Shown here piece by piece: positions 27,624 to 34,985 of a DNA stretch of 44,042 nucleotides; within the stretch, counting starts at the first letter, position 1; each line of letters opens with the position of its first letter. Source of the stretch: an uncultured Collinsella sp. (GTDB taxonomy: Bacteria; Actinomycetota; Coriobacteriia; Coriobacteriales; Coriobacteriaceae); assembly GCA_902489955.1 (NCBI GenBank), contig CABUBY010000002.1, positions 1 to 44,042 on the forward strand, written 5' to 3'. The notes beneath the pieces are model-generated. The model was not told the origin of the DNA. It did not search any database and worked only from the letters and a program-made list of their open reading frames with translations. The translations under genes were made by a program, and so were the position numbers.

Positions 27624-28370
27624 ATGCTCGAAGGATTATTTGACGCCGACCGTTGGTCGACGACATTTCAAAACATGGGGCCCTTCTGGGAGGGCTTTGG
27701 CGTGACGCTGCAAGTGGTCGTTGCCGGTCTGCTGCTGTCGCTGGTGCTGGGCACGCTGCTGGGCGTGTTCTCTACCACTCGTTCGCGCGTGCTGCGCGCC
27801 ATAAGCCGCGTGTACGTTGAGTTTTACCAGAACACCCCGTTGCCCGTACAGGTTCTCTTTATGTACATGGCCGGTCCGCAGTTTTTGCAGGCCATAACCG
27901 GTGCCGACCAGCCGGTGCGCATCGCGCCGTTCGTGCTGGGCTTCTTGGGCGTGGGTCTGTATCACGCGGCCTACATTTCGGAGGTCATCCGCACTGGTAT
28001 CGAGGCGGTTCCGCGCGGTCAGATGGAGGCGGCCCAGAGCCAGGGCTTCACCCGTGCGCAGGCGTACTGGTACATCGTGCTGCCCCAGACATTCAAGATC
28101 ATTCTGCCGCCGCTGTGTAACCAGGCGCTCAACCTGGTCAAGAATACGTCGGTGCTGGCGCTTGTGGCCGGCGGCGACCTTATGTACCGTTCCGACAACT
28201 TTGTGAGTCTGTACGGTTACCTGCAGGGATACATCGTCTGCTGCCTTATGTACTTTATCATCTGCTTTCCGCTCGCCATGCTGGTGCAGTGGCTCGAGCG
28301 CCGCTCCAAGGAGCGTCCGCGCGGCGTGAGCCTGGCCGAGCTGGGGCTCGACAACGTAGAGGAGGCCTAG
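27624..28370 (+). CDS. Amino-acid ABC transporter, permease 1
   Basis: A 248-residue membrane permease of the HisM/GlnP type. The 'EVIRTGIEAVPRGQMEAAQSQGF' loop is the standard contact with the ATPase. About five membrane helices are visible. The ATG at 27624 follows AGGAAGG; an earlier in-frame start would overlap the binding-protein gene and lack a site. The next permease begins 3 bases after the stop. Confidence 0.92.
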   Translation: MLEGLFDADRWSTTFQNMGPFWEGFGVTLQVVVAGLLLSLVLGTLLGVFSTTRSRVLRAISRVYVEFYQNTPLPVQVLFMYMAGPQFLQAITGADQPVRIAPFVLGFLGVGLYHAAYISEVIRTGIEAVPRGQMEAAQSQGFTRAQAYWYIVLPQTFKIILPPLCNQALNLVKNTSVLALVAGGDLMYRSDNFVSLYGYLQGYIVCCLMYFIICFPLAMLVQWLERRSKERPRGVSLAELGLDNVEEA

Positions 28371-28373
28371 CGC

Positions 28374-29012
28374 ATGGAAATCTTCAACGCAACCAACCTG
28401 CTCTACATTTGGGGCGGCTTTGTTAAGACGATCGAGATCTCGGCGCTGTCGATCTTTTTCTCGCTCATCTTTGGCACGGTGCTGGCGCTCGTTAAGAGCT
28501 ATGCGCCCCGCCCGTTCCGTATTTTGGTGAGCGCCTATATTGAGCTGTTCCGTTGCACGCCAAACCTGCTGTGGATCCTGTTTATCTACTTTACGGTGCA
28601 GGGTTTGGACATTGTGATTTCGACCATCGCCTTTACGCTGTTTACCAGCGCTGTTATGGCCGAGATTGTGCGCGGCGGCCTCAACTCGATTCCGCGCGGC
28701 CAGTTTGAGGCAGCACAGAGCCAGGGCTTCGGCTTCTTTGCCACCATGCGCTACATCATTCTGCCTCAGACGTTTAAGACGATCATTCCGGCGCTGTTTA
28801 GCCAGTGCACGACTGTCATCAAGGACAGCTCGTATCTTTCGGGCATTAACGTGGCCGAGCTCATGTACACGGCAAACGTCGTGATGGCCCATGCGATCGA
28901 CCTGTCGCAGGTGCTTATGCTCTACGGCCTGGTATTTGCGATGTACTTTGTGCTCAACTTTGGTATCTCGTTGCTGGTTCGCGCATATCAGAGGCGAATG
29001 GTGGCAGCGTAG
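28374..29012 (+). CDS. Amino-acid ABC transporter, permease 2
   Basis: A 212-residue permease paired with the upstream one to form the membrane channel. The ATPase contact loop reads 'EIVRGGLNSIPRGQFEAAQSQGF'. The 3-base spacing to the upstream stop indicates translational coupling. A hairpin starts right after the stop. Confidence 0.92.
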   Translation: MEIFNATNLLYIWGGFVKTIEISALSIFFSLIFGTVLALVKSYAPRPFRILVSAYIELFRCTPNLLWILFIYFTVQGLDIVISTIAFTLFTSAVMAEIVRGGLNSIPRGQFEAAQSQGFGFFATMRYIILPQTFKTIIPALFSQCTTVIKDSSYLSGINVAELMYTANVVMAHAIDLSQVLMLYGLVFAMYFVLNFGISLLVRAYQRRMVAA

Positions 29013-29043
29013 GATGTGACAAAGGGACTCTCCCTTTGTCACA
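29013..29043. repeat. Perfect 14-bp hairpin after permease 2
   Basis: ATGTGACAAAGGGA (29013-29026) pairs perfectly with 29030-29043, loop CTC. It starts directly after the stop codon and ends just before the next ribosome binding site. No T-tract follows; it may reduce read-through or protect the upstream mRNA. The arms carry AGGGA/TCCCT. Confidence 0.8.
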
Positions 29044-29060
29044 TAGAGAAAGGAATCGCG

Positions 29061-29684
29061 ATGAGCGGTCTGGAGAATAAGAAGAGTCCTGTGGTCATTA
29101 CCATCGCGCGCGACTTTGGCGCCGAGGGCCACGAGATTGGTCGTATCCTCGCCGATGAGCTGGGGATTCCGCTGTACGATAACGAGCTGCTGGTGCGTGC
29201 TTCGCTGCGCGCGGGCGAGTCGCTCGACAAGATGGCCGCCTACGACGAGCGTCTGGCCGTGGAGAACATGGCGTTTCTGCCCGACCGCTACGATGCGCGT
29301 TCGTACTCGGACAAGTTGTTCCAAAAGATGAGCCAGGTGATTTTGGATCTGGGTGAGACCGAGAGCTGCATTATCGAAGGCCGTCTGTCCGATTATCTGC
29401 TGCGCAACAACCCCAATCACATCGCCGTGCTGGTGACTGCGCCCTTTGAGGACCGCGTCGAGATCGTGCGCAAGAAGCGCGGCCTCAACAAAAAGAAGGG
29501 CGCCAAGCTGGTCAAGCAGCAGCAGAAGGCGCGCGAGGCGTTCTATAAGCGCTACAGCGCCGGAAAGTGGAAGATGACGAGCGGCAAGGACATCGTCGTC
29601 AACCGCGCCAAGCTGGGCCGCGAAGGCTGCAAGGATGTCATCGCCGCAGCCTACCGCTACAAGGTGGCTCAGCTCGAAGGCTAA
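29061..29684 (+). CDS. Cytidylate kinase-like family protein
   Basis: A 207-residue protein of the cytidylate kinase-like (Cytidylate_kin2) family: 'VVITIARDFGAEGHEIGRILADELGIPLYD', 'CIIEGRLSDYLL' and an Arg/Lys-rich lid ('VRKKRGLNKKKGAK'). The first glycine-rich loop is 'ARDFGAEGHE', not the classical GxxGxGK; nucleotide binding is expected but the real substrate is unknown. The ATG at 29061 follows GAGAAAGGA. It is 48 bases after the amino-acid permease and may belong to that operon. Confidence 0.82.
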   Translation: MSGLENKKSPVVITIARDFGAEGHEIGRILADELGIPLYDNELLVRASLRAGESLDKMAAYDERLAVENMAFLPDRYDARSYSDKLFQKMSQVILDLGETESCIIEGRLSDYLLRNNPNHIAVLVTAPFEDRVEIVRKKRGLNKKKGAKLVKQQQKAREAFYKRYSAGKWKMTSGKDIVVNRAKLGREGCKDVIAAAYRYKVAQLEG

Positions 29685-29695
29685 CCGACCAAAAT

Positions 29696-29726
29696 CACCA
29701 CAAAGGGGACAGGTGCCTTTGTGGTG
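29696..29726. repeat. Hairpin with GGGACAGG loop
   Basis: CACCACAAAGG (29696-29706) pairs with CCTTTGTGGTG (29716-29726) around the loop GGACAGGTG. It lies 11 bases after the kinase-like gene's stop. It carries the GGGACAG signature. Confidence 0.75.
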
Positions 29727-29741
29727 GTTGGGGCGGCCGGT

Positions 29742-29785
29742 ATAGAAAAAGTCCCCGCCGGGCGTGTGCTCGACGGGGACTTTGC
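29742..29785. terminator. Bidirectional terminator between the kinase-like gene and nfnB
   Basis: AAAGTCCCCG (29748-29757) pairs with CGGGGACTTT (29774-29783). On the reverse strand a T-run follows, so it ends nfnAB. It also works, more weakly, on the forward strand. Confidence 0.8.
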
Positions 29786-29811
29786 CGTTTGATGGCTAGC
29801 GCTGAGGGTGA

Positions 29812-31221
29812 TTACTCGCCCAGCAGGCTCTTGGTGATCGAAGCGGCGGCCTTCTTGCCGGCGCCCATCGCCAGAATGACCGTAGCGGCACCGGTGACGA
29901 TGTCGCCGCCGGCCCAGATGCGGGGATCGGTGGTCTGGCCGGTCTCCTCGTCGGCGACGATGTAGCCCCACTTGTTGAGCTCCATCTTGCCGCCGATCTT
30001 GGCAGCGAAGGGGTTGGCGTTGGTGCCGATAGCCGAGATCGCGACATCGCAGGGGATCTCCTCGATGGCGCCCTTGATGGGCACCGGACGACGACGGCCG
30101 GACTCGTCGGGCTCGCCGAGCTCCATCTTCTGGACCTTGACGGCGCACACGGAGCCGTCCTCGCCAGCGACAAACTCGAGCGGGGAAACGAGCGGCAGAA
30201 CCTCGACGCCCTCGGCCTTGGCGTGGTGCAGCTCGGCACGACGGCAGGGCATCTCGTCCTCGGTACGGCGGTAAGCGATGATGGCGTGCTCGGCGCCCAG
30301 ACGCTTGGCGGTACGGACGGCGTCCATAGCCACGTTGCCGCCACCAAAGACGACGACGTTCTTGCCGTGCTTGGTGGGGGTATCGTACTCGGGGAACTTG
30401 TTGGCCTTCATCAGGTTCACGCGGGTGAGGTACTCGTTCGCGAAGAAGACGTTGGGCAGGTTCTCGCCGGGGACGTTGAGGAACTTGGGCAGGCCAGCGC
30501 CGGTTGCCACGTAGATGGCGTCGAAGCCCTGCTCGAACAGCTCCTCGGCCGTGGCCATGTTGCCCACGACGGAGTTGTACTCAAACTTGACGCCCATGTC
30601 CTCAAGGCCGTCAATCTCACGCTTGACGACTGCCTTGGGCAGACGGAACTCGGGGATGCCGTAGACCAGCACGCCGCCGCCGGTGAAGAATGCCTCAAAG
30701 ACGGTAACGTCAAAGCCGTTGCGGGCGAGCTCGCCGGCGCAGGTGATGCCGGACGGGCCGGAGCCGACGACGGCGACCTTCTTGCCGTTCTTGGGAGCCA
30801 TCTTGGGCGTGGACGCGAGCTCGGGGCGGTCACCCAGGAAGCGCTCGAGCTGGCCGATGGCCACGGGCTCGGACTTCTTGCCACGGATGCACTTGCCCTC
30901 GCACTGGTTCTCCTGCGGGCAGACGCGGCCGCAGATGGCGGGAAGCATGGAGTCCTCGCGGATGGTATCGAGAGCGCCGCCGAAGTCCTTCTCGCGGATC
31001 TGCTCGATAAAGCGGGGGATGTTGATGTTGACGGGGCAGCCCTCAACACAGAACGGCTTCTTGCAGTTGAGGCAGCGCTCGGCCTCGGCCAGCGCCATCT
31101 CCTCGGTGAAGCCCTTGTCGACGGGGCGGAAGTCGCAGGCGCGCTCAGCAGCCGGCTCCTCGTTATCGGGGGTGCGGGGCGACTTCATATCGGCAACGAA
31201 ACGACCGTTAACTAGTGGCAT
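29812..31221 (-). CDS. NADPH-dependent ferredoxin:NADP oxidoreductase large subunit (NfnB-type) / GltD-like
   Basis: A 469-residue flavoprotein with an N-terminal cluster domain ('CLNCKKPFCVEGCP', 'CGRVCPQENQCEGKC') and two dinucleotide-binding folds ('VAVVGSGPSGITCAGELA', 'VVVFGGGNVAMDAVRTA'). This is shared by GltD and by NfnB/SudA. The partner gene next door decides for the NfnAB/SudAB type, which couples NADH, NADPH and ferredoxin by flavin-based electron bifurcation. The start overlaps the partner's end by 10 bases. There is no large glutamate synthase subunit nearby. Confidence 0.86.
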   Translation of the reverse strand: MPLVNGRFVADMKSPRTPDNEEPAAERACDFRPVDKGFTEEMALAEAERCLNCKKPFCVEGCPVNINIPRFIEQIREKDFGGALDTIREDSMLPAICGRVCPQENQCEGKCIRGKKSEPVAIGQLERFLGDRPELASTPKMAPKNGKKVAVVGSGPSGITCAGELARNGFDVTVFEAFFTGGGVLVYGIPEFRLPKAVVKREIDGLEDMGVKFEYNSVVGNMATAEELFEQGFDAIYVATGAGLPKFLNVPGENLPNVFFANEYLTRVNLMKANKFPEYDTPTKHGKNVVVFGGGNVAMDAVRTAKRLGAEHAIIAYRRTEDEMPCRRAELHHAKAEGVEVLPLVSPLEFVAGEDGSVCAVKVQKMELGEPDESGRRRPVPIKGAIEEIPCDVAISAIGTNANPFAAKIGGKMELNKWGYIVADEETGQTTDPRIWAGGDIVTGAATVILAMGAGKKAAASITKSLLGE

Positions 31222-32051
31222 GCGCAGCTCTTTTCCTCATAGGCCTTGAGGGACTCGCCCTCTTCGGAACGGTAAGCGGCCTGGCGGGCACGAAGGTCAT
31301 CCCAGTCGACCAGGGTGGCATCAAAGTCGGGGCCGTCGACGCAAGCGAACTTGGTCACGCCGCCCACCTCGACGCGGCAGCAGCCGCACATACCGGTGCC
31401 GTCAACCATGATGGGGTTGAGGGACGCGGTGATGGGGGTGTCGTACTTCTGGGCGGTGAGGGTCGAGAACTTCATCATCGGAACGGGGCCGACGCAGAAG
31501 ACCTGGCTCACGGCCTTGTCCTGCAGCAGACGCTCCAGCGGAGCGGTGACAACGCCCTGCTCGCCGTAGGAGCCGTCGTCAGTGGTGATGTGGATGTGGT
31601 CCTCGTCGAGGAGCTCGCGGAACTGGTCCTCCATGAGCAGGAGGTCCTTGGTGCGGGCGCCCATGATGGCGTGAACCTCGTGACCGGTCTCGACCAGGTG
31701 CTTGGCGACCGGGAAGGCAATTGCCAGACCGACGCCGCCGCCAATGACGGCGCAGGGGCCCTCGGCCATCTCGGTGGGAACGCCCAGCGGGCCCACGACG
31801 TCGCGCAGCGACTCGCCGGCCTCGTAGGTGGAAAGCATCTCGGTGGTCTTGCCGATCACCATGAAGATGAACTCGACCCAGCCCTCGTCACCGTTCCAGC
31901 CAGCCAGGGTAAACGGGACGCGCTCGCCCGTCTCGTTGGCGCGAACCATGAGGAACTGTCCAGCGTGCGCATGCTTGGCGATTGCGGGCGCCTCGATGCG
32001 AAACTTGAACACCTTCTCAGAGAACTGCGTCTTCTCCAGGATCTTATACAT
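31212..32051 (-). CDS. NfnA-type ferredoxin-NADP reductase small subunit
   Basis: A 279-residue FAD/NAD-binding subunit. 'RVPFTLAGWN' is the FAD site, 'CAVIGGGVGLAIAFPVAKHL' the pyridine nucleotide site, and four Cys in 'GMCGCCRVEVGG' and 'FACVDGPDFDA' bind a 2Fe-2S cluster, as in dihydroorotate dehydrogenase PyrK and NfnA. It overlaps nfnB, with which it forms the working enzyme. GAGAGGGG precedes the start. A TATAAT -10 lies about 105 bases upstream on the reverse strand. Confidence 0.86.
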   Translation of the reverse strand: MYKILEKTQFSEKVFKFRIEAPAIAKHAHAGQFLMVRANETGERVPFTLAGWNGDEGWVEFIFMVIGKTTEMLSTYEAGESLRDVVGPLGVPTEMAEGPCAVIGGGVGLAIAFPVAKHLVETGHEVHAIMGARTKDLLLMEDQFRELLDEDHIHITTDDGSYGEQGVVTAPLERLLQDKAVSQVFCVGPVPMMKFSTLTAQKYDTPITASLNPIMVDGTGMCGCCRVEVGGVTKFACVDGPDFDATLVDWDDLRARQAAYRSEEGESLKAYEEKSCACH

Positions 32052-32156
32052 AGAACCCCTCTCTTGTTAGGGCCGCCGAACCGTGCCTCCACGGAAATGG
32101 ACGGTAGCCCGAATAAAACCGTACGCGCACAGGCGTTGTGCAGACATACGGTGCAA

Positions 32157-32162
32157 ATTATA
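32157..32162 (-). promoter_or_regulatory. -10 box of nfnAB
   Basis: A perfect reverse-strand TATAAT leaves a 105-base leader before nfnA. No good -35 could be seen. The leader contains small stems such as CCGTG/CACGG. Confidence 0.45.
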
Positions 32163-32245
32163 CCCTCATGGACATGTCACTTACGTGTGTCTTCGGCGGT
32201 TGGGAGCAGGGTTTATCCACTTTGGCCTACCAAAGGGGGAGAGGT

Positions 32246-32275
32246 TTATTTTGGTCGGTTTTATCAGGTAAAACG
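32246..32275 (+). repeat. Diverged copy of the 47-nt repeat
   Basis: The stretch GAGGTTTATTTTGG then TCGGTTTTATCAGGTAAAAC resembles the middle and end of the repeat at 21256-21302 with changed ends. With the opposite copy at 32381-32427 it brackets the pth terminator. Confidence 0.6.
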
Positions 32276-32277
32276 GC

Positions 32278-32319
32278 AAAGGGGGCCGGCCTCGGGTTGT
32301 GATGAGGCCGGCCCCCTTT
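32278..32319 (-). terminator. Terminator of pth
   Basis: A perfect 16-bp stem (32278-32293 with 32304-32319). On the reverse strand it is followed by TTTGCCGTTTTA. It lies about 105 bases past the pth stop and is flanked by inverted copies of the 47-nt repeat. Confidence 0.8.
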
Positions 32320-32380
32320 GGGGTGCTGTGCATGTATGTCGGCGCGCGGTTGATTGCGATGCCGCAACTGGGGCGTTTCC

Positions 32381-32427
32381 GCAGGTAAAACCTGCCAAAA
32401 TAAACCTGTCCCTAAATGATAGGTTTT
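32381..32427 (-). repeat. 47-nt dispersed repeat, copy 2, starting in the pth stop codon
   Basis: On the reverse strand it begins within the pth stop TAA and continues AACCTATCATTTAGGGACAG, then TTTATTTTGG, ending ACCTGC. It is nearly identical to the copy that starts in the purF stop. Confidence 0.8.
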
Positions 32428-33055
32428 AGTGCTTGCCGTTGGCGGAAGCGGCGCCGTTGACATGGTCGCGGGCATAAACCACGCCGTGCACGATCGCCAG
32501 GCCGGCGGCGTCGGCCGCGCGGGCGCAGGTGTCCTGGAAATCCTCGGCCTCGCGGGCGCGCAGCTGCTTAAGAACGTAGTCGGCGACGGCCATCTTGCCG
32601 GGAGGGTTGCCGATGCCGGTGCGGATGCGGCTGAAGTCGCGGCTGCCCATCTTGTCGATGATGGAGCGCAGGCCGTTGTGACCGGCGTGGCCGCCGCCCA
32701 CCTTAACGCGGACGTCGCCGGCGGGAATATCGAGCTCGTCGTGGATTACGAGCAGCTCCTCGGCCTTGATCTTGTACTCGCGGCAGAGCTTGGAGATGGG
32801 GCCACCCGAGGTATTCATATACGACTGCGGCTTGACCAGTACAATCTGGCGCTTGCCACCCTCTTCCTCAGCATCGTTGATATTGATGAGCGCGACCTCG
32901 GCGCCGGCCTGGTTTTTCCAGTACGTGACGCCGGCCTGACGCGCCAGCTCGTCGATCGCCTTAAAGCCTGCGTTGTGGCGGGTCTCGGCATACTCATCGC
33001 CGGGGTTGCCAAGTCCGGCAACCATGCGAATCTTAAGCGGCTGTGCAGCTGCCAT
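32426..33055 (-). CDS. pth: Peptidyl-tRNA hydrolase
   Basis: A 209-residue enzyme that frees tRNA from peptidyl-tRNA drop-off. His27 in 'ETRHNAGF' is the catalytic base; 'NTSGGPISKL', 'VIHDELDIPAG' and 'GGHAGHNGLRSI' are conserved. The start at 33055 is chosen because GAAAGGA is 6-7 bases upstream, but only 1-2 bases from an in-frame ATG at 33061. glmU, prs and pth are neighbours in many bacteria; here a 1.7-kb block separates prs from pth. Confidence 0.94.
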   Translation of the reverse strand: MAAAQPLKIRMVAGLGNPGDEYAETRHNAGFKAIDELARQAGVTYWKNQAGAEVALININDAEEEGGKRQIVLVKPQSYMNTSGGPISKLCREYKIKAEELLVIHDELDIPAGDVRVKVGGGHAGHNGLRSIIDKMGSRDFSRIRTGIGNPPGKMAVADYVLKQLRAREAEDFQDTCARAADAAGLAIVHGVVYARDHVNGAASANGKH

Positions 33056-33084
33056 GTTCATCCTTTCGTTGATTTGTCGCCTGC

Positions 33085-33114
33085 TATGGTGAGCGACCCT
33101 GTTGCCGCTGTCAA
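33085..33114 (-). promoter_or_regulatory. Candidate pth promoter
   Basis: On the reverse strand a perfect TTGACA (33109-33114) lies 18 bases from a weak ACCATA (33085-33090). It sits between pth and the first terminal-repeat element, so pth may have its own promoter. Confidence 0.35.
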
Positions 33115-33169
33115 ATGGAGGGCAATTGAGGGCGTTTAGGGGCGTTTGGACGGCCGTCGAAATCAGAGG
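33115..33169. other. Short spacer between pth promoter and repeat element
   Basis: The 351-base gap 33056-33406 holds the pth promoter, this spacer and the element at 33170-33373. The spacer has a doubled GGGCGTTTAG/GGGCGTTTGG but no gene. Confidence 0.4.
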
Positions 33170-33373
33170 TGGACAGTTAGTTCGGATACGTATAAGTTCT
33201 GAGAACTCGAATTGCTCGATTCAATGCCGATACGTTGTTTTGGAGCTTTAGTTAGTCCATATGACGCTGTTTTGAAGTCTACCCTGCCTTCAAATAGGGC
33301 GAATGGTATAGAGATAACTGCAAAACAGCCTAATTCAATGTGTCCATTTATACGTATTTGAACTAACTGTCCA
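33170..33373. mobile_element. Terminal-inverted-repeat element 1 (MITE-like, 204 bp)
   Basis: The ends TGGACAGTTAGTTCGGATAC (33170-33189, continuing GTATAA) and its complement at 33348-33373 form 26-bp terminal repeats with two mismatches. The interior is AT-richer than the flanks and codes for nothing. The same termini flank a second element at 34698-34899. No clear target-site duplication could be seen. Confidence 0.78.
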
Positions 33374-33406
33374 GCCCTGCTCGACGGTGCACGGGTGATT
33401 CGCCGT

Positions 33407-34534
33407 TTAGACCGGCGCAAGGCCGATTCCGGCCCGCAGGGCGTTGAGCCAAGCGGCCTGACGCTTGCGATAGCCCTTGATACGGTATCGGAATCGGACT
33501 CCCGCGAGTCGATGCATCGTTTGGGCGAAGGCTTCGAGTGCAACAAGGTCTTTCATTTGGTCGCGATTGATAACCAGGACGTGGATGCCCATTGCCTTGA
33601 GGCCATTATTTCGATTGCCATCGTGGATGCGAGCGTTTTGAAGCTCATGCCCAATTCCGTTGTATTCGTTGTCGACTCCGGCGGCCGGGCAATATAGGTC
33701 GCAGATGGCGTAAGGGATGCCGGAGGACATGTTAACCGCAAGAGTGTCGAAGTCGATTCGATAGTTGAGTAGCAGGCCTCCCATGGGCAGGCTGCAACAT
33801 CCGAATCCGCCAAAGCGCATGGGCGCTCCGAGAACGGCTAACATTAGGGATTCGGCTGGGGATGCAGATCCGGGTCGGGCAAGCTTGACTGCCGTGCGAA
33901 ACGAGGTGTATGAGCTACTTTTGGCGAAGCGCGCGACCGCCTCGAGATCTTCGATGGTCGTGGCGGGCTCGCATTTGTAGTGCGCCTGTTCGTAGCGGGT
34001 TTCGTTCTGCTGTTTGGCTGCCGACTGGCCGCCCAGGCAATCAAGATCGCCCGTCGCTGCGCAGCTATCGCCCTTGGGCCAGATGTCGTCATAGGCGATG
34101 GGGTAGGTTGCCTCGGGCGGAAGGGAGTAGGTTCCGAGCAGCTCCATAAGGAGCATCAAGGTTTTGGCGACCGATTCATTTTTAGAACAAAGCATGGCTG
34201 TCATGGCAGGAGACGTTGCGTAGATGTCGGCCTCGACGTGCATAATTGCACCTTCAGGAAGCGGAGCGGAGAGAATATGCTGAAGAAGTCGCTTGTCGGG
34301 GCGTCTGTTGTCTTCGTTTGAAACGAGAAGATCGAGTAGTTCGGAATCATCTTCATTCCAGGCGTCGAGTATCGAAAGTGCGCCAAAGTCTATCGCGTCA
34401 TTGTTGGGAATGCAGCTAGCCAAGGCATGTGCTTGCTGTTCGCTATCAACGGAGTCCCAGGGTAGGGCAGAGTACGCCCGTCGTGCGCGACGAATTGCGC
34501 GGAGGGCGGAGAGATGTGAAATCACGGTCGTCAT
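33407..34534 (-). CDS. Putative PD-(D/E)XK/DUF559-like nuclease-fold protein
   Basis: A 375-residue protein of no certain family. It begins MTTVISHLSALRAIRRARR, a start I associate with an expanded Coriobacteriia family. The C-terminal part resembles the Vsr/DUF559 fold: Asp279 ('CDLYCP'), Glu290-Tyr-Asn292-Gly, His296, then 'HDGNRNNGLKAMGIHVLVI' (Asp305, Arg308). In DUF559 the third position is usually Asp, here Asn. The middle has many Cys and Ser. No ribosome binding site precedes the ATG. Base composition looks less GC-rich than its neighbours. Defence, repair or regulation are all possible. Confidence 0.6.
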   Translation of the reverse strand: MTTVISHLSALRAIRRARRAYSALPWDSVDSEQQAHALASCIPNNDAIDFGALSILDAWNEDDSELLDLLVSNEDNRRPDKRLLQHILSAPLPEGAIMHVEADIYATSPAMTAMLCSKNESVAKTLMLLMELLGTYSLPPEATYPIAYDDIWPKGDSCAATGDLDCLGGQSAAKQQNETRYEQAHYKCEPATTIEDLEAVARFAKSSSYTSFRTAVKLARPGSASPAESLMLAVLGAPMRFGGFGCCSLPMGGLLLNYRIDFDTLAVNMSSGIPYAICDLYCPAAGVDNEYNGIGHELQNARIHDGNRNNGLKAMGIHVLVINRDQMKDLVALEAFAQTMHRLAGVRFRYRIKGYRKRQAAWLNALRAGIGLAPV

Positions 34535-34697
34535 AGCTATAACGTACTAAGTTGGCGGCAGAATGCGACCGCCATACCGTTCTTTTCGCTCAGCGGGGCG
34601 CTGTGCGCCATGAACGGCTGGGTGTTATGAAATCGGTGGAATCGGTTGAGGGGATTGCAGGAAATTGAGCTCTGCCGCGAAGGTTGACGATAGCTAC

Positions 34698-34899
34698 TGG
34701 ACAGTTAGTTCAGATACGTATAAGGCGATGGGCATTCGAGGCGTTTCTAAGGGCCTTCGAGGGTGATTTGAGGGTAAATATGCGGCGGTTGTACTCGAAA
34801 ACGATGAGCTTTGGGCGGCATGGCATCCGCCGGGGAGCTCAGAAGGCTCCGAACGGCCCTTTGGGGCTTTAAAAAATACGTATCTGAACTAATTGTCCA
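34698..34899. mobile_element. Terminal-inverted-repeat element 2 (MITE-like, 202 bp)
   Basis: It has the same termini as element 1: TGGACAGTTAGTTCAGATAC at the left end, and its complement with one G-T style change at the right. The interior is unrelated to element 1 and has several short G-rich palindromes (GGCGG...CCGCC). It lies upstream of the nuclease-like gene and ends 23 bases before the prs terminator. With the 163 featureless bases 34535-34697 and that terminator it fills the gap 34535-34985. Confidence 0.78.
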
Positions 34900-34922
34900 G
34901 GGAAGGTTGGCGAGGGATAGAA

Positions 34923-34957
34923 AAAGGGCCGGAAGCGAGCTTCCGACCCTTTAAAAG
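34923..34957 (-). terminator. Terminator of prs
   Basis: A 13-bp stem with a U-G pair on the reverse strand (34923-34935 with 34940-34952) ends in TTTTTC on that strand, 34 bases beyond the prs stop. Confidence 0.82.
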
Positions 34958-34985
34958 CATCAAAGATGATGCGATGCGCGTTGGA

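Larger units (their letters stand above)
33170..34899. mobile_element. Candidate composite cassette: two MITE-like elements bracketing one gene
   Basis: Two elements with the same termini enclose one reverse-strand gene. The whole lies between prs and pth, genes usually close together. It could move as a unit or result from two independent insertions. No transposase or integrase is inside it. Confidence 0.45.

Noticed and set aside
29812..31221. Glutamate synthase small subunit GltD
   Set aside because: The neighbour is a PyrK/NfnA-like subunit and there is no large glutamate synthase subunit nearby, so NfnB is more likely.
33170..33373. Target-site duplication of the MITE-like element
   Set aside because: Flanking bases (AGAGG and GCCCT) show no direct repeat; the same is true of the second copy.
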